This document shows positions 39,333 to 48,543 of a DNA stretch of 64,000 nt, in pieces. A model generated the notes under the pieces. The model worked only from the letters and a program-made list of their open reading frames with translations, made no database searches and was not told where the DNA came from. The stretch covers positions 186,001-250,000 of the forward strand of contig NZ_FTOM01000003.1 of the NCBI RefSeq assembly GCF_900156695.1, read 5' to 3'. A program made the translations under genes and the position numbers. Origin of the DNA: Phaeovulum vinaykumarii. GTDB lineage: Bacteria; Pseudomonadota; Alphaproteobacteria; Rhodobacterales; Rhodobacteraceae. Position 1 is the stretch's first letter. Each line of letters starts with the position of its first letter.

Positions 39333-40025
39333 TCAGCCGCCCGAGGGCGACAGATGCCGCGTCGCCTCGCGCCGGGCAAAGGGCCGGAGCCGGTCCCCAT
39401 GTTCGACCAGCCAGGCCGTGACCCGATCCGGATCGTGGCGCGAGAGATCGCGCAGCCACCAGGCGACCGCCCGCTGAAGCAGCGGGTCGCGCGCCTCGGC
39501 CAGACGCGCAGCCCAGCCCAGAACGCGGTCGCGGATCTCCAGATCCCGGGGCTTGGGAAAGTTCTGCCGCGTCCAGGGCAGCGTCGCCACCAGCGCCGCG
39601 CGCTGCGCCCAGGGGTTGGCGCTGTCGAGCCAGGTCTCAACGACCTCGATCCGGCCGGGGTCGGCCTGAAGACGCCGGTCAATGGCCTTGGCGGCGTGAT
39701 CGGCAATCGCCCAGGCGTCGAAATCATCCACCCAGCCCGCGACGCAATCCCACACCGCCGTATCGGGCCGGAGGCGCGCCTGGGTCAAGAGCTTGGCCGC
39801 CGCGATCCGGGCCTCGTGGATGTCGCTCTGCCACAGCGCCTGCGCCAGCGCCACGCGCCCGTCGATGTCGTGCGCGGCGCGCCATTCGGCCACCAGCGCG
39901 TCGATCTCGGGGACGGGCACGCCCAGATAGAGGCGTGCCACCTTGTGCTGGGCCGCCGCCGCTTCGGCGCGCGCCTGCGTGCCTTGCCCGCGCAGGGCTT
40001 CCAGACATGCCTCGACCTCGGTCAT
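39333..40025 (-). CDS. DNA alkylation repair protein (AlkD-like HEAT repeats)
   Basis: A 230-aa all-helical protein of the DNA alkylation repair family (AlkC/AlkD type), which removes N3- and N7-alkylpurines by a flexible base-flipping-free mechanism in AlkD. Family parts are HKVARLYLGVPVPEIDALV near the N-terminus, WQSDIHEARIAAAKLL, FDAWAIADHAAKAI, SANPWAQRAALVATLPW and QRAVAWWLRDLSRHDPDRV. The ATG at 40025 is preceded by AGAGGGG; a GTG just before it is also in frame. The gene is followed on the same strand by the broken demethylase gene, with no clear link. Confidence 0.85.
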   Translation of the reverse strand: MTEVEACLEALRGQGTQARAEAAAAQHKVARLYLGVPVPEIDALVAEWRAAHDIDGRVALAQALWQSDIHEARIAAAKLLTQARLRPDTAVWDCVAGWVDDFDAWAIADHAAKAIDRRLQADPGRIEVVETWLDSANPWAQRAALVATLPWTRQNFPKPRDLEIRDRVLGWAARLAEARDPLLQRAVAWWLRDLSRHDPDRVTAWLVEHGDRLRPFARREATRHLSPSGG

Positions 40026-40093
40026 CACAGCCCCTCTTGTTGCGATCCTTCCCCCCGCTATAAGCCGGCCGAGCCCCGGGGGCCAGAGCCCCC

Positions 40094-41703
40094 TCAGACC
40101 GCCTTCATCAGCCGCAGCGCATCATAGATCGCGGCATGGGTGTTGCGCGCGGCCACCGCATCGCCGATCCGGTAGAGCGCGAAACGCCCCTCGGGGTTGG
40201 GCGCCAGATCCTGTTCCAGATCCTGCGGCAGGCCCGCGACAAGGCTCTCGTGATCGACGGCGCCCAGGTTGCGCGACAGAGGCTTGGGCGCGAAATAGAG
40301 ATTGTCGAGCGGTTCGGTCCCGTGATTGACCACCACCTGATCGACCGTCCGCGCGATCACCGCGGGGCCGTAATCGCTGACCAGCCGCGCGCACAGATCA
40401 TTGCCCGCGCGCCGGATCGCGCCCAGCCGCCAGGTGACGGTGAAGACCGCCCCCCGCGCCTGGAGCGATTGCACGTAAGGCACGAGGTTCATCGCCATCA
40501 CCTCGGGGGCAAAGCTGCGGTCGGGGGTGACGATCTCGACCTGCGCCCCGGCCTCGGCCAGCAGATCGGCGGCCTGAAGGCCCGCGTGATCGCCCGCATC
40601 GCCGCAGACCAGAACCCGCGTGCCGGGGCGCACGTCGCCCGACAGGATGTCCCAGGCGGTGACGGCCAGATCCGCCCCTTCGGCCAGCGGCAGGCCCTGC
40701 GCCATCCCGCCCGTGGCCACGACCACGACATCGGGCGCGGTGGCCAGCACATCCGCGGCCTCGGCCCAGATGTTGAAGCGGACATCGACGCCCGCGCGGG
40801 TGCATTCGGCCATCCGCCAGTCGATGATCGACAGCATCTCGCGCCGGCGCGGCTGGCGCGCGGCCAGACGCAGCTGCCCGCCGGGCTGGCCGGCGGCCTC
40901 GAGCACGGTGACGGCATGACCGCGCGCGGCGGCCACCCGCGCGGCCTCAAGGCCCCCCCCGGCCTCAAGGCCCCCCCCGGCCCGGCCCCGATCACCGTCA
41001 CCCGGCGCGCGCGGGGGGGCGGGCGCGATCTCGTGCGGTTCGGTCAGCTCCGCCCCGTGGCGGGGTTGTGGATGCAATAGGCCGCGCCCCCCTGATAGAT
41101 CCGGTCAAGGCAATAATTGGCGCCGACGCAAGGCCTTATCCGGTCTTCCTCGCCCGCGATCAGCCGCGCGACCAGATGCGGATCGGCCAGATGCGCGCGC
41201 GTCATCCCCACCAGATCCAGCGCCCCCGACCGGATCGCATGGCGCGCGGTCGCCAGATCGGGGATGCGCGCGGCGTGAAGCGTGGGCAACCCGGTCTCGG
41301 CCCGGATCGCACCGGCAAAGTCGAGATGCGGCGCGCTGGGCATGCCCTGGATCGGGATCACCTCGGTCAGGCCGGGATCCGTGTCGATATGCCCGCGCAC
41401 GACATTGAGGAAATCGACCATCCCCGAGGCCGCCAGCCGCCGCGCGATCTCGCGGCCCGTGTCGGGGTCCAGCCCGCCGGGCAGGGCCTCGTCCAGCGTC
41501 GGGCGCACGCCCACGATGAAGTCGGGCCCGCAGCGCTGCCGGATCTCGCGCAGGATCTCGAAGGTGAAGCGCAGCCGGTTGTCCAGATCGCCGCCCCAGG
41601 GCGCCTCGAGATCGTTGGCGGGTTCGTGGCTGGCGATGACGATGCGGTTGCGCAGTTCGAGATGTTTCAGCCGGAAGGGCTGAAGCAGCGGATCGCGGGA
41701 CAT
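40094..41703 (-). pseudogene. Broken flavin oxidoreductase of the dimethylglycine/N-methylproline demethylase (DgcA-like) family
   Basis: The intact family is about 680 aa: an FMN TIM barrel, a 4Fe-4S motif and two NAD(P)/FAD Rossmann parts, oxidatively demethylating dimethylglycine or N-methylproline. Here the first fragment (41703-41044) opens MSRDPLLQPFRLKHLELRNR, then jumps from SHEPA straight to NDLEAPWGG, losing about 130-140 residues in frame near 41617. It ends in CIHNPATGRS and a stop. The rest (to 40094) needs three frame changes: after the GGGGCGG at 41050, at a C7/G7 run (41013-41019) and at a G8 run inside an 18-bp duplication (40943-40978). The remainder, EAARVAAARGHAVTVLEAAG onward to the C-terminus YDALRLMKAV, is well conserved, so decay looks recent. 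Confidence 0.85.
40943..40978 (-). repeat. 18-bp tandem duplication in the pseudogene
   Basis: Two exact copies of GGCCTCAAGGCCCCCCCC (plus-strand reading) at 40943-40960 and 40961-40978 fall in the nucleotide-binding Gly-rich loop of the second half of the broken flavoenzyme. Each has a run of eight C; six or nine would keep the frame. It is one of the lesions that disrupts the gene. Confidence 0.9.
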
Positions 41704-41752
41704 GGGGCAGACCTTTGCGGGCGTGTTCCGGGGGGAATCGCGCCTTCCCTCG

Positions 41753-41808
41753 CAAAATGGTCACACCTGTCCATTTCATGTTCAACCCCGGACATTTTGC
41801 TTGTGACC
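41753..41808. promoter_or_regulatory. Nested inverted repeats between the broken demethylase and tetR
   Basis: CAAAATG (41753-41759) with CATTTTG (41793-41799), GGTCAC (41759-41764) with GTGACC (41803-41808) and TGTCC (41768-41772) with GGACA (41790-41794) form overlapping inverted repeats. They lie in the 133-base divergent gap and are the probable operator of the adjacent TetR protein. Confidence 0.6.
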
Positions 41809-41836
41809 GGCCCGGCCGCGGCTATCTTTCCGGCCC

Positions 41837-42472
41837 ATGGATGGCACCGAAGACAGCACGGCAACCGGATGGCGCGGCTCGCGCGAGGCCTGGCTCGACG
41901 CGGCCTATGCGGCGCTGGTCGAGGAGGGGATCGACGCGGTCAAGGTGCAGGCGCTGGCGCGGCGGCTCAAGCTGTCGCGGTCGAGCTTCTACTGGTTCTT
42001 CGAAACGCGCGAGGCGCTGCTGGCGGCGCTGGCCGACCGCTGGGAGGCGCGCTCGACCACGCCCCTGATCGCGGCCACCCGCGCCTATGCCGCAACCGAG
42101 ACCGAGGCGATGCTGAACGTCATCGGCTGTTTCCTGCGCCCCGAGACCTTCGATGCGCGGCTTGAACATGCGGTGCGCGGCTGGGCGCTGGGCGATGCAA
42201 CGATGCGCGCGCGGCTGGCGGCGGCGGATGCGGCGCGGCTTGGGGCGCTGCGGGTGATGCTGACGGGCTGGGGCCACGCCCCCGCCGAAGCCGACGTGCG
42301 CGCCCGCACGGTCTATCTGGTGCAGATCGGCTATATCGCCATGCAGGCCGACGAGGCGCTGGCCACGCGGCTGATGCGCATCCCGCATTACGTTGAAATC
42401 TATACCGGGCGCGCGCCCTCGGCCGCCGAGGTGGCCCGCTTCCGCGCCCGTTTCGAAGGGGATCTGTCATGA
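41837..42472 (+). CDS. TetR family regulator
   Basis: A 211-aa TetR protein. The DNA-binding region is GIDAVKVQALARRLKLSRSS followed by FYWFFETREALLAAL, typical of the family; the ligand domain is not diagnostic. It is divergent from the broken demethylase-type gene, with inverted repeats in the gap, and overlaps proC downstream (ATGA). This arrangement suggests it once controlled the demethylase and still controls itself and proC. The start at 41837 follows a poor ribosome site (CCGGCCC). Confidence 0.88.
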   Translation: MDGTEDSTATGWRGSREAWLDAAYAALVEEGIDAVKVQALARRLKLSRSSFYWFFETREALLAALADRWEARSTTPLIAATRAYAATETEAMLNVIGCFLRPETFDARLEHAVRGWALGDATMRARLAAADAARLGALRVMLTGWGHAPAEADVRARTVYLVQIGYIAMQADEALATRLMRIPHYVEIYTGRAPSAAEVARFRARFEGDLS

Positions 42473-43269
42473 AGATCGGGATCGTGGGCGGCATGGGCTG
42501 GATGGGGGGCGCCTTCGGGCGCGCGCTTCTGGCCGAAGGGATCGTGGCGCCCGAAGATCTGATGGTGCTGACCCGCTCCGCGCCCCCCGAGACGGGCTAT
42601 TTCGGCCATGCGTCGGTGCATTGGGCGCGCGATGCCGCCGAGATGGCCGCGGCCTGCGCGGTGATCGTGCTGGCGGTGCGGCCGGCCGACTGGCCTGCGG
42701 TTGCACTGCGCGCGCCGGGGCGGCTGGTGCTGTCCTTCATGGCAGGCGTTTCGGCCGACACGCTGGAGGCCGCGACCGGCGCGCGGGTGATCCGCGCCAT
42801 CCCCAATGCCGCCGCGGGGATCGGCGCCTCCTACACGCCCTATGTCGCGGGACCGACCGCAAGGCCCGAGGATTGCGCGCTGGTCGGCCGCCTTCTGGAA
42901 GCGATCGGCACCACCGATCTTCTGCCCGCCGAGGACCAGCTTGACCTGATGACCGCGCTCTCGGGGGCGGGGCCGGCCTTTCCGGCGCTGATGGCTTCGG
43001 TCATGCTGGATGTGGCGCGCGCGGCCGGCGTGCCCGAGACGGCGGCGCGGCAGGCGGTCGAGGCGGTGGTCTGCGCGGCGCCGCGACTGCTGGAAGGGCA
43101 GATCGAGGCGGCCTCGGCGCTGGTGGCGGAATATGTCGATTATGCCGGCACCACTGCGGCGGGCCTGCGCGCGGCCTGCGATCAGGGGTTCGAAGACGCC
43201 CTGCGCGCAGGCCTCGATGCCGCCACCCGCACGGCGCGCGAGATGACCGCAAGCGCCACCCGAACCTGA
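42469..43269 (+). CDS. proC: Pyrroline-5-carboxylate reductase family protein
   Basis: NADPH-dependent reductase of the ProC family, 266 aa, normally making proline from pyrroline-5-carboxylate. The Rossmann fold opens KIGIVGGMGWMGGAFGRALL, with IVLAVRPADWPAV and the substrate loop IRAIPNAAAGIGASYTPYV; TALSGAGPAFPALMASVMLD is the dimer/active-site stretch. It is the second gene after tetR and stands beside a broken N-methylproline/dimethylglycine demethylase-type gene. It may therefore be a specialised copy for a catabolic route, not the housekeeping ProC; this is inference. Confidence 0.9.
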   Translation: MKIGIVGGMGWMGGAFGRALLAEGIVAPEDLMVLTRSAPPETGYFGHASVHWARDAAEMAAACAVIVLAVRPADWPAVALRAPGRLVLSFMAGVSADTLEAATGARVIRAIPNAAAGIGASYTPYVAGPTARPEDCALVGRLLEAIGTTDLLPAEDQLDLMTALSGAGPAFPALMASVMLDVARAAGVPETAARQAVEAVVCAAPRLLEGQIEAASALVAEYVDYAGTTAAGLRAACDQGFEDALRAGLDAATRTAREMTASATRT

Positions 43270-43282
43270 GACCCGCCGCCCG

Positions 43283-45097
43283 TTATTCGACCGTCACCGA
43301 CTTGGCCAGGTTGCGCGGCTGATCGACATCAGTGCCCTTGGCGATGGCGGTATAATAGGCCAGCAATTGCACCGGGATCGCATGGACGATGGGGGCAAAG
43401 GGCTCGGCCACCTCGGGCAGGCGCAAACTGGCCCAGGTGCCCGCACCGGCCGCACGCAGGCCCGGCCCGTCCGACACCAGCAACACCTTGCCCTGCCGCG
43501 CCATCACCTCCTGCATGTTCGACACGGTCTTGTCGAACAGCCGGTCATGCGGCGCCAGAACCACCACCGGCACGTCGCGATCGATCAGCGCGATCGGCCC
43601 GTGCTTGAGTTCACCCGATGCATAACCTTCGGCATGGATATAGCTGATTTCCTTAAGCTTCAACGCCCCCTCAAGCGCAAGGGGATAGAGCGGCCCGCGC
43701 CCCAGGAACAGCACGTCCTGCGCCCGCGCGACCTCGGCGGCCAGCGCCTCGATCTCGGGGGCCAGCGCCAGCGCCTGATTGACCAGCCCCGGCAGCGCCT
43801 GAAGCGTCTCCAGATGCGCCGCATAGGCCGCGTCATCCAGCCGCCCGCGGTCGCGCCCGGCCTTGAGCGCCAGAGCCGCCAGAACCAGAAGCTGGCAGGT
43901 AAAGGCCTTGGTCGAGGCCACGCCGACCTCGACACCGGCCAGGATCGGCAGCGCCAGATCGGCCTCGCGCGCGATCGAGGAGGTGGGCACGTTGACCACC
44001 GCCAGCGTCCGCGCCACCTGCCCCTTCACATGGCGCAGCGCGGCCAGCGTGTCGGCGGTTTCGCCCGATTGCGAAACGAAGACCGCCCAGCCCCGCTCCG
44101 ACAGCGGCGGCGCGCGGTAGCGGAATTCCGAAGCCACGTCGATCTCGCAGGGCAGGCCCGCCAGCGCCTCGAACCAGTATTTGGCCACCGCGCAGGCGTA
44201 ATGCGCGGTGCCGCAGGCCACCAGCGTCAGCCGCTCGACCCCGGTGAAGTCCAGATCCGCAGGCAGGTTCAGCCCGTCCTCGGGCAGGTAATGGGCCAGC
44301 GCATCGCCCAGAACCGAAGGCTGCTGGGCGATTTCCTTGGCCATGAAATGCTTGTAGCCGGCCTTGTCCACCTGGGTCTGCGACAGCTCGATGCGCAGCG
44401 TCTCGCGGGTGACGGGCCGGCCCGCGGCGTCGAAGATCTGCGCGCCCGCGCGGGTGACGAAGGCATGGTCGCCTTCCTCGAGATAGGTGATGCGGTCGGT
44501 CAGCGGCGCCAGCGCGATCGCGTCCGAGCCCACGAACATCTCGCCCTCGCCATGGCCCAGCGCCAGCGGCGAGCCGCGCCGCGCCGCGATCATCAGATCG
44601 TCCTCGCCCTCGAACAGGAACAGAAGCGCAAACGCCCCCTCGAGCCGCGCCAGCGTCGCCTGGGCGGCCGCGCGCGCGTCCAGGCCGCGCTGCATGTGCA
44701 GCCGCGTCAGCAGCGCCACGGTCTCGGTATCGGTCTGGGTCTGCGGCGGCAGGCCCGCGGCCTCGAGCTCGGCGCGCAATTCGCGGAAATTCTCGATGAT
44801 GCCGTTATGGACCACCGCCACCGGCCCGGCCTGATGGGGATGGGCATTGGTGCAGGTGGCCGCGCCATGGGTGGCCCAGCGGGTGTGCCCGATCCCGGCC
44901 TTGCCCGCCAGGGGCTCGTGGACCAGCAGGTCGGACAGGTTGACCAGCTTGCCCACCGCCCGGCGCCGGTCCAGCCGGCCGGCATTCACCGTGGCGATGC
45001 CGGCGCTGTCATAACCGCGATATTCCAGCCGCTTGAGCGCCTCGACCAGCAGCGGCGCGACCTCGTGATGGCCCAGAACCCCGACAATCCCGCACAT
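43283..45097 (-). CDS. glmS: Glutamine-fructose-6-phosphate aminotransferase
   Basis: Makes glucosamine 6-phosphate, the first step to UDP-GlcNAc for peptidoglycan and LPS. The 604-aa protein starts MCGIVGVLGHHEV with the N-terminal nucleophile Cys; the glutaminase part has HTRWATHGAATCTNAHPHQA and HNGIIENF. Two SIS sugar-phosphate isomerase domains follow, with SQSGETADTLAAL and FLGRGPLYPLALEGALKLKE, and the C-terminus ends DVDQPRNLAKSVTVE as usual. Its ATG shares one base with the glmU stop, so glmU and glmS are translated together. Confidence 0.98.
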   Translation of the reverse strand: MCGIVGVLGHHEVAPLLVEALKRLEYRGYDSAGIATVNAGRLDRRRAVGKLVNLSDLLVHEPLAGKAGIGHTRWATHGAATCTNAHPHQAGPVAVVHNGIIENFRELRAELEAAGLPPQTQTDTETVALLTRLHMQRGLDARAAAQATLARLEGAFALLFLFEGEDDLMIAARRGSPLALGHGEGEMFVGSDAIALAPLTDRITYLEEGDHAFVTRAGAQIFDAAGRPVTRETLRIELSQTQVDKAGYKHFMAKEIAQQPSVLGDALAHYLPEDGLNLPADLDFTGVERLTLVACGTAHYACAVAKYWFEALAGLPCEIDVASEFRYRAPPLSERGWAVFVSQSGETADTLAALRHVKGQVARTLAVVNVPTSSIAREADLALPILAGVEVGVASTKAFTCQLLVLAALALKAGRDRGRLDDAAYAAHLETLQALPGLVNQALALAPEIEALAAEVARAQDVLFLGRGPLYPLALEGALKLKEISYIHAEGYASGELKHGPIALIDRDVPVVVLAPHDRLFDKTVSNMQEVMARQGKVLLVSDGPGLRAAGAGTWASLRLPEVAEPFAPIVHAIPVQLLAYYTAIAKGTDVDQPRNLAKSVTVE

Positions 45098-46458
45098 TAC
45101 GCGTCCCCCCGATCCCTGGCCGCCTGACGGCGGGCCTTTTCGGCGCGCAGCATGGCAAAGAGCTTGGGCGCAAGGCCCGCCTTGACCACCTGGCGCGCGC
45201 GCGCCAGCGCCACGGCGCCGGCGGGCACCTCTTCGGTGATGACCGAGCCCGAGGCGGTCAGCGCCCCGTCCCCCACCCGCACCGGCGCCACCAGCATCGT
45301 GTCCGAGCCGATGAAGGCGTCGGCGCCGATCTCGGTGCGGTGCTTCATCACCCCGTCGTAATTGCAGGTCACGGTCCCGGCGCCGATATTGGTGCGCGCG
45401 CCCACCTGCGCGTCGCCCAGATAGGTCAGATGGCCGACCTTGACGCCTTCGTCGAGAAGCGCGTTCTTGATCTCGACGAAATTGCCGACATGGACATCCT
45501 CGGCCAGTTCCGCCCCCGGCCGCAGCCGCGCAAAGGGGCCCACCGTCGCCCCGCGCGAGACATGGCAGCCCGTCAGATGGCAGAAGGCCGCGATCTCGGC
45601 GCCGGATTCGATGGTGACGCCAGGGCCGAAGACCACGTTCGGCCCGATCACCGCGTCGCGCCCGATCACCGTGTCGAGCGCGAAGAACACCGTCTCGGGG
45701 GCGGTCAGCGTCACGCCATCCTCAAGCGCGGCCGCGCGCGCGCGGGCCTGGAACAGCGCCTCGGCACGGGCCAGTTCGGCGCGGGTGTTGATGCCCAGCG
45801 TCTCGGCCTCGGGGCAGCGCACGACCGCCGCGCGGGCGCCCTCGGCGCGGGCCAGGCCCACGATGTCGGTCAGGTAGTATTCCCCGGCGGCATTGTCGCA
45901 GCCCAAGGCCCCCACCAGCCGGCGCAACAGGTCGGCCTCGGCCGCGATCACGCCGGAATTGCACAGCGTCACGGCGCGCTCGGCCTCGGTCGCGTCCTTC
46001 CATTCGACGATGCGTGCAAGGCCCTCGGGGCCCTCGATCAGCCGGCCATAGCGGCCCGGATCCTCGGCCTCGAAGCCCAGCACCACCACATCGGCGGGCG
46101 CGGCCAGCATGTCTTCAAGCGTCTCGGGCCGGATGAAGGGCGTGTCGCCATAAAGGACGATCACCCGCCCCTCGAAGCCCTCCAGAAGCGGCAGCGCCTG
46201 GGCGACGGCATGGCCCGTGCCCTTCTGCTCGGCCTGGAGCGCACAGCGCGCCTCGGGCGCCCAGTCACGGACCGCGCGTTCCACCGCCTCGGCGCCGTGG
46301 CCGGTGACCACCACCACCGCCTCGGGGTCGAGCATCGCGCCGGTGCGCAGGGCATGGGCCACCAGCGGCGCCGCACCCAGGGGGTGAAGGACCTTGGGCA
46401 GGTCCGAGTTCATCCGCGTGCCCTGGCCGGCGGCCAGGACGATGAGGGCTGTGGCCAT
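45097..46458 (-). CDS. glmU: Bifunctional GlcNAc-1-P uridyltransferase/GlcN-1-P acetyltransferase
   Basis: Converts glucosamine 1-phosphate to UDP-GlcNAc. The 453-aa protein has the nucleotidyltransferase domain LIVLAAGQGTRMNSDLPKVL with QKGTGHAVAQALPLL and VLYGDTPFI, then a left-handed beta-helix of hexapeptide repeats (VIGRDAVIGPNVVFGPGVT), with the acetyltransferase catalytic region HVGNFVEIKNALLDEGVKVG. The ATG at 46458 is the family start; an in-frame ATG further up adds a non-conserved Arg-rich tail. It is divergent from gph and precedes glmS, completing the last steps of the pathway except GlmM. Confidence 0.97.
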   Translation of the reverse strand: MATALIVLAAGQGTRMNSDLPKVLHPLGAAPLVAHALRTGAMLDPEAVVVVTGHGAEAVERAVRDWAPEARCALQAEQKGTGHAVAQALPLLEGFEGRVIVLYGDTPFIRPETLEDMLAAPADVVVLGFEAEDPGRYGRLIEGPEGLARIVEWKDATEAERAVTLCNSGVIAAEADLLRRLVGALGCDNAAGEYYLTDIVGLARAEGARAAVVRCPEAETLGINTRAELARAEALFQARARAAALEDGVTLTAPETVFFALDTVIGRDAVIGPNVVFGPGVTIESGAEIAAFCHLTGCHVSRGATVGPFARLRPGAELAEDVHVGNFVEIKNALLDEGVKVGHLTYLGDAQVGARTNIGAGTVTCNYDGVMKHRTEIGADAFIGSDTMLVAPVRVGDGALTASGSVITEEVPAGAVALARARQVVKAGLAPKLFAMLRAEKARRQAARDRGDA

Positions 46459-46570
46459 GATCGCACCTTTTATTCTGCTCGCACCCGTTTTACCCATGAG
46501 CCGTGGCCGCGCAAGGGTGGCCCGTTCACGCAACCTTGCCACAGGTTACAAACGGAAAGGGCGGCGCGCC

Positions 46571-47251
46571 ATGCGCACGATCATCTACGACCTCGACGGC
46601 ACGCTGGCCGATACCTCGGGCGATCTGCTGGCGGCGGCCAATGCCTGTCTGGCGGCGCGCGGGCTGGCGGTGCGGCTGGACGAAGGCGATACGCTGGTGG
46701 CCTTTCATGGCGGGCGGGCGATGCTGCGCACGGCCTTCGCGCGCGCCGGGCTGTCCGAGGCCGAGGCCGCGCCCCTGATCGAGCAGGACTACCCCCGCCT
46801 TCTGGAGCATTACGGCGCCAACATCGACCGCCATTCCCGGCTCTATCCAGGCGCGGAAGCGGCCCTTCAGGCGATGGCCGCGGCCGGCTGGGTGCAGGCG
46901 GTGTGCACCAACAAGCCCGAGGGGCTGGCCCGCGTGCTGCTGGACAAGCTGGGCGTGGCGCATCATTTCCGCGCGCTGATCGGGGCCGACACGCTGGCCG
47001 TGCGCAAGCCCGACCCACTGGCCTATACCGAATGCGTGGCGCGTGCGGGCGGCGAGCTGGGGCGCAGCTTCCTTCTGGGCGACACCGAAACCGACCGCCG
47101 AACGGCGCAGGCCGCGGGCGTTCCCTGCGCGCTGGTGGCCTTTGGCCCCGAGGGCGCGGGCATCGCCCGGCTGGCGCCCGAGGCCATGCTCGATCATTAC
47201 GACGGGCTGGCGGAATTGGCCGAGACGCTGGTTCCGGACACCCGGCCATGA
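46571..47251 (+). CDS. gph: Phosphoglycolate phosphatase (HAD family)
   Basis: HAD-type phosphatase, 226 aa, likely removing 2-phosphoglycolate formed by Rubisco oxygenation or DNA repair. It has IIYDLDGTLADTSGDLLAAA (nucleophile DxD), a Ser/Thr motif AVCTNKPEGLARVLL, and the C-terminal motif FLLGDTETDRRTAQAAGV. The ATG at 46571 follows GGAAAGG. Its stop overlaps the start of a DegT-type aminotransferase gene by ATGA. HAD proteins of this size can have other phosphate-ester substrates, so the name is a best match. Confidence 0.85.
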   Translation: MRTIIYDLDGTLADTSGDLLAAANACLAARGLAVRLDEGDTLVAFHGGRAMLRTAFARAGLSEAEAAPLIEQDYPRLLEHYGANIDRHSRLYPGAEAALQAMAAAGWVQAVCTNKPEGLARVLLDKLGVAHHFRALIGADTLAVRKPDPLAYTECVARAGGELGRSFLLGDTETDRRTAQAAGVPCALVAFGPEGAGIARLAPEAMLDHYDGLAELAETLVPDTRP

Positions 47252-48453
47252 CCGCCCCCGCAGCACCTGCCCCCCGTTTCACCGGCAGCTTCACCCAGCA
47301 GGAGCCCCTGCCCGACGACGCGATCGCCGCCGCCCTCGAGGTCATGCGCCACGGCCGGCTGCATCGCTACAACCTGGCCCCCGGCGAGGCCGGCGAGACC
47401 GCCCTTCTGGAAGAGGACTTCGCCGCCTTCACCGGGGCGCGGTATTGCCTGGCGGTGGCCTCGGGGGGCTATGCGCTGGCCTGTGCGTTGCGCGCGCTGG
47501 GGGTCGCGCCGGGCGCGCCGGTCCTGACCAATGCCTTCACCCTGGCGCCGGTGCCGGGCGCGATCGTGTCGGTGGGGGCGCACCCCATCCTGGTCGAGAT
47601 CACCGAGGATCTGGTGATCGACCTTCACGATCTGGCGCAGAAGGCGCGCGCCAGCGGGGCCCGGGTGCTGATGCTGTCGCACATGCGCGGCCATATCGCC
47701 GACATGGGCGCGCTGATGGCCTGTGCGCAGGCGCTGGGGCTTCAGGTGATCGAGGATTGCGCCCATACGATGGGGGCCAGCTTCGCGGGCGTGGCCTCGG
47801 GGCGGCATGGGGTGCTGGGCTGCTATTCCACCCAGACCTACAAGCACATGAATTCCGGTGAAGGCGGGCTGATCGTGGGCGACGATCCGCAGATCATGGC
47901 GCGCGCGGTGCTGCTGTCGGGCAGCTACATGCTGTATCCGCGCCACCGCGCCGCCCCCCCGCCCGAGGCCTTTGCCGATCTGCGGCTTGAAACGCCCAAT
48001 GTCTCGGGGCGGATGGACAACCTGCGCGCGGCGCTCCTGCGCCCGCAACTGGCGCGCCTGCCCGCGCGCGCGGCCCGCTGGAACGCGCTGCATGACCGGC
48101 TGGCGGCGGGGCTGCGCGATGTGGCGGGCGTGGCGCTGGCCCGCAGCGCGGCACGGGCGGCGCCGGTGCGGTCGTCCTTCCAGTTCCGCCTGCCGGGCTG
48201 GAGCGGGGACCGGATCGCCGCGCTGGTCGCGCGCGCCGCCGAACGGGGGGTGGAACTCAAGTGGTTCGGCGCCCCCGTGCCGCAGGGCTTCACCTCGACC
48301 CATGCCTCGTGGCGCTATCTGCCGCCGCAGGCGCTGCCGCGCACCGATGCGGTGCTGGCCACGCTTCTGGACCTGCGCCTGCCGCTGACCTTTTCGGAAG
48401 GGGACGTGGATCTGATCGCGCGCATCCTGGCCGAGGAGATCGCCCGCGGCTGA
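47248..48453 (+). CDS. DegT/DnrJ/EryC1/StrS family aminotransferase
   Basis: PLP-dependent sugar aminotransferase family member, 401 aa. The PLP region has SGGYALACALRALGVAPGAP, VIEDCAHTMGASFAG with the Asp, and the Schiff-base Lys in STQTYKHMNSGEGGLIVGDD. The opening TGSFTQQEPLPDDAIAAALE is shared with homologues. It is translationally coupled to gph, an unexpected partner, and there are no sugar-nucleotide or surface-polysaccharide genes beside it, so its substrate is unknown. Confidence 0.88.
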   Translation: MTAPAAPAPRFTGSFTQQEPLPDDAIAAALEVMRHGRLHRYNLAPGEAGETALLEEDFAAFTGARYCLAVASGGYALACALRALGVAPGAPVLTNAFTLAPVPGAIVSVGAHPILVEITEDLVIDLHDLAQKARASGARVLMLSHMRGHIADMGALMACAQALGLQVIEDCAHTMGASFAGVASGRHGVLGCYSTQTYKHMNSGEGGLIVGDDPQIMARAVLLSGSYMLYPRHRAAPPPEAFADLRLETPNVSGRMDNLRAALLRPQLARLPARAARWNALHDRLAAGLRDVAGVALARSAARAAPVRSSFQFRLPGWSGDRIAALVARAAERGVELKWFGAPVPQGFTSTHASWRYLPPQALPRTDAVLATLLDLRLPLTFSEGDVDLIARILAEEIARG

Positions 48454-48543
48454 ACGCCCAGCCCGACCGCGGGGCGATCCTCTGGCCCTTGGCCCGGCTT
48501 TGCGCTATGGGGGCGCCGAGAGCCACGCCCCGGGGGGAAACCG

